A stretch of DNA of 21,453 bases, from positions 1,132,067 to 1,153,519 of the forward strand of contig BLXT01004995.1 of NCBI GenBank assembly GCA_019648995.1, read 5' to 3'. The notes under the pieces were generated by a model. It saw only the letters and a list, made by a program, of their open reading frames with translations. It ran no database searches and was not told where the DNA came from. This DNA comes from Plakobranchus ocellatus (Eukaryota > Mollusca > Gastropoda > Plakobranchidae). Both the position numbers and the translations under genes were made by a program. This document shows positions 21,235 to 21,453 of this stretch, piece after piece (position 1 is the stretch's first letter; each line of letters starts with the position of its first letter).

Positions 21235-21453
21235 AGTGCCTTGCTTGTAAGCGTTGGCGATCATGTCCCTCCACAAATCCCTATCTTTGACGGCGGCCAG
21301 TATATCTGACACTTTTCCTGGTCCAAGCCATGTGGCCAGTCCATCCATTATCTTCTTCCTTTGTCTTCTGCTGCTTCTTTTTCCTTCAAACTTTCCTGTT
21401 GTTACCAAATGTTCCAGTTTTCCTCTTCTCATCACGTGGCCCAGAAAGGTGGC
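21232..21453 (-). CDS. Non-LTR retrotransposon reverse-transcriptase protein, C-terminal tail (partial)
   Basis: Open from the window edge to TGA at 21234-21232. It reads ATFLGHVMRRGKLEHLVTTG, KFEGKRSSRRQRKKIMDGLA, TWLGPGKVSDILAAVKDRD and ends LWRDMIANAYKQGT. This tail (GHVxRR...LExLVTTGkxeGKRxRGrqR...DRDxWrxMiAxAxxQGT) is widespread after the reverse transcriptase domain of invertebrate non-LTR elements. No disabling change is visible in this part. The catalytic domains would lie beyond 21453, so completeness is unknown. Confidence 0.88.
   Translation of the reverse strand, partial: ATFLGHVMRRGKLEHLVTTGKFEGKRSSRRQRKKIMDGLATWLGPGKVSDILAAVKDRDLWRDMIANAYKQGT

Larger units (their letters stand above)
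21219..21453 (-). mobile_element. 3' end of a second non-LTR retrotransposon, inserted in the first
   Basis: Runs from the right window edge to its TGA-repeat 3' end. It contains the last 73 codons of the reverse-transcriptase protein. It interrupts the + strand element exactly within the conserved DKANYD linker, so it arrived later. Confidence 0.83.

Noticed and set aside
19860-21453. 5' inversion (twin priming) of a single retrotransposon
   Set aside because: In twin priming the inverted 5' part precedes the 3' part of the same element. Here the - strand 3' end abuts the interior of the + element in the wrong order, and the protein parts look like different families.

Overview
This is an AT-rich, intron-rich stretch of an animal nuclear genome. 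It has GT-AG introns with T-rich acceptors, single exons hundreds of bases apart, and several decayed transposable elements. The retrotransposon protein tail at the right edge and the Harbinger/MADF element look like copies common in mollusc, especially gastropod, genomes. A gastropod or other lophotrochozoan is therefore my best guess from pattern memory; the sequence does not prove it.

Left part (1-1918, + strand): the last three coding exons of a FAM135-family gene (DUF676 lipase-like alpha/beta hydrolase), ending at a TGA at 1916-1918. A gene-free, T-tract-rich stretch follows to about 6103.

Middle (6104-9202): a complete PIF/Harbinger DNA transposon of 3,093 bp. It has 30-bp terminal inverted repeats (28/30 identical), a TAA target duplication, and both Harbinger genes: a DDE transposase on + and a MADF/BESS DNA-binding partner on -. 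The two genes are interlocked. The second exon of each lies inside the intron of the other, on opposite strands. Both are broken by stops and frameshifts. A long GA-rich microsatellite sits in the MADF intron, and a 3-base N run sits in the transposase intron.

From 9203 to 17372 I see no confident gene; it holds T-tracts, two GC-containing hairpins and several uninterpreted short open frames.

Right part (17373-19611, - strand): four consecutive coding exons of STPG1 (SHIPPO/sperm-tail PG-rich repeat protein), whose splice phases join perfectly. Its 3'-terminal exon was not found in the window, and its N-terminal exons lie beyond the right edge. FAM135 and STPG1 point toward each other, tail to tail.

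Right edge (about 19860-21453): a decayed + strand non-LTR retrotransposon (ORF1 and the apurinic-type endonuclease part of ORF2). It is cut at about 21218 by the 3' end of a second non-LTR element on the - strand, whose reverse-transcriptase tail runs off the window. No prokaryotic-type system, CRISPR array, tRNA or rRNA was seen. The most unusual item is the interlocked antisense gene pair of the Harbinger element.
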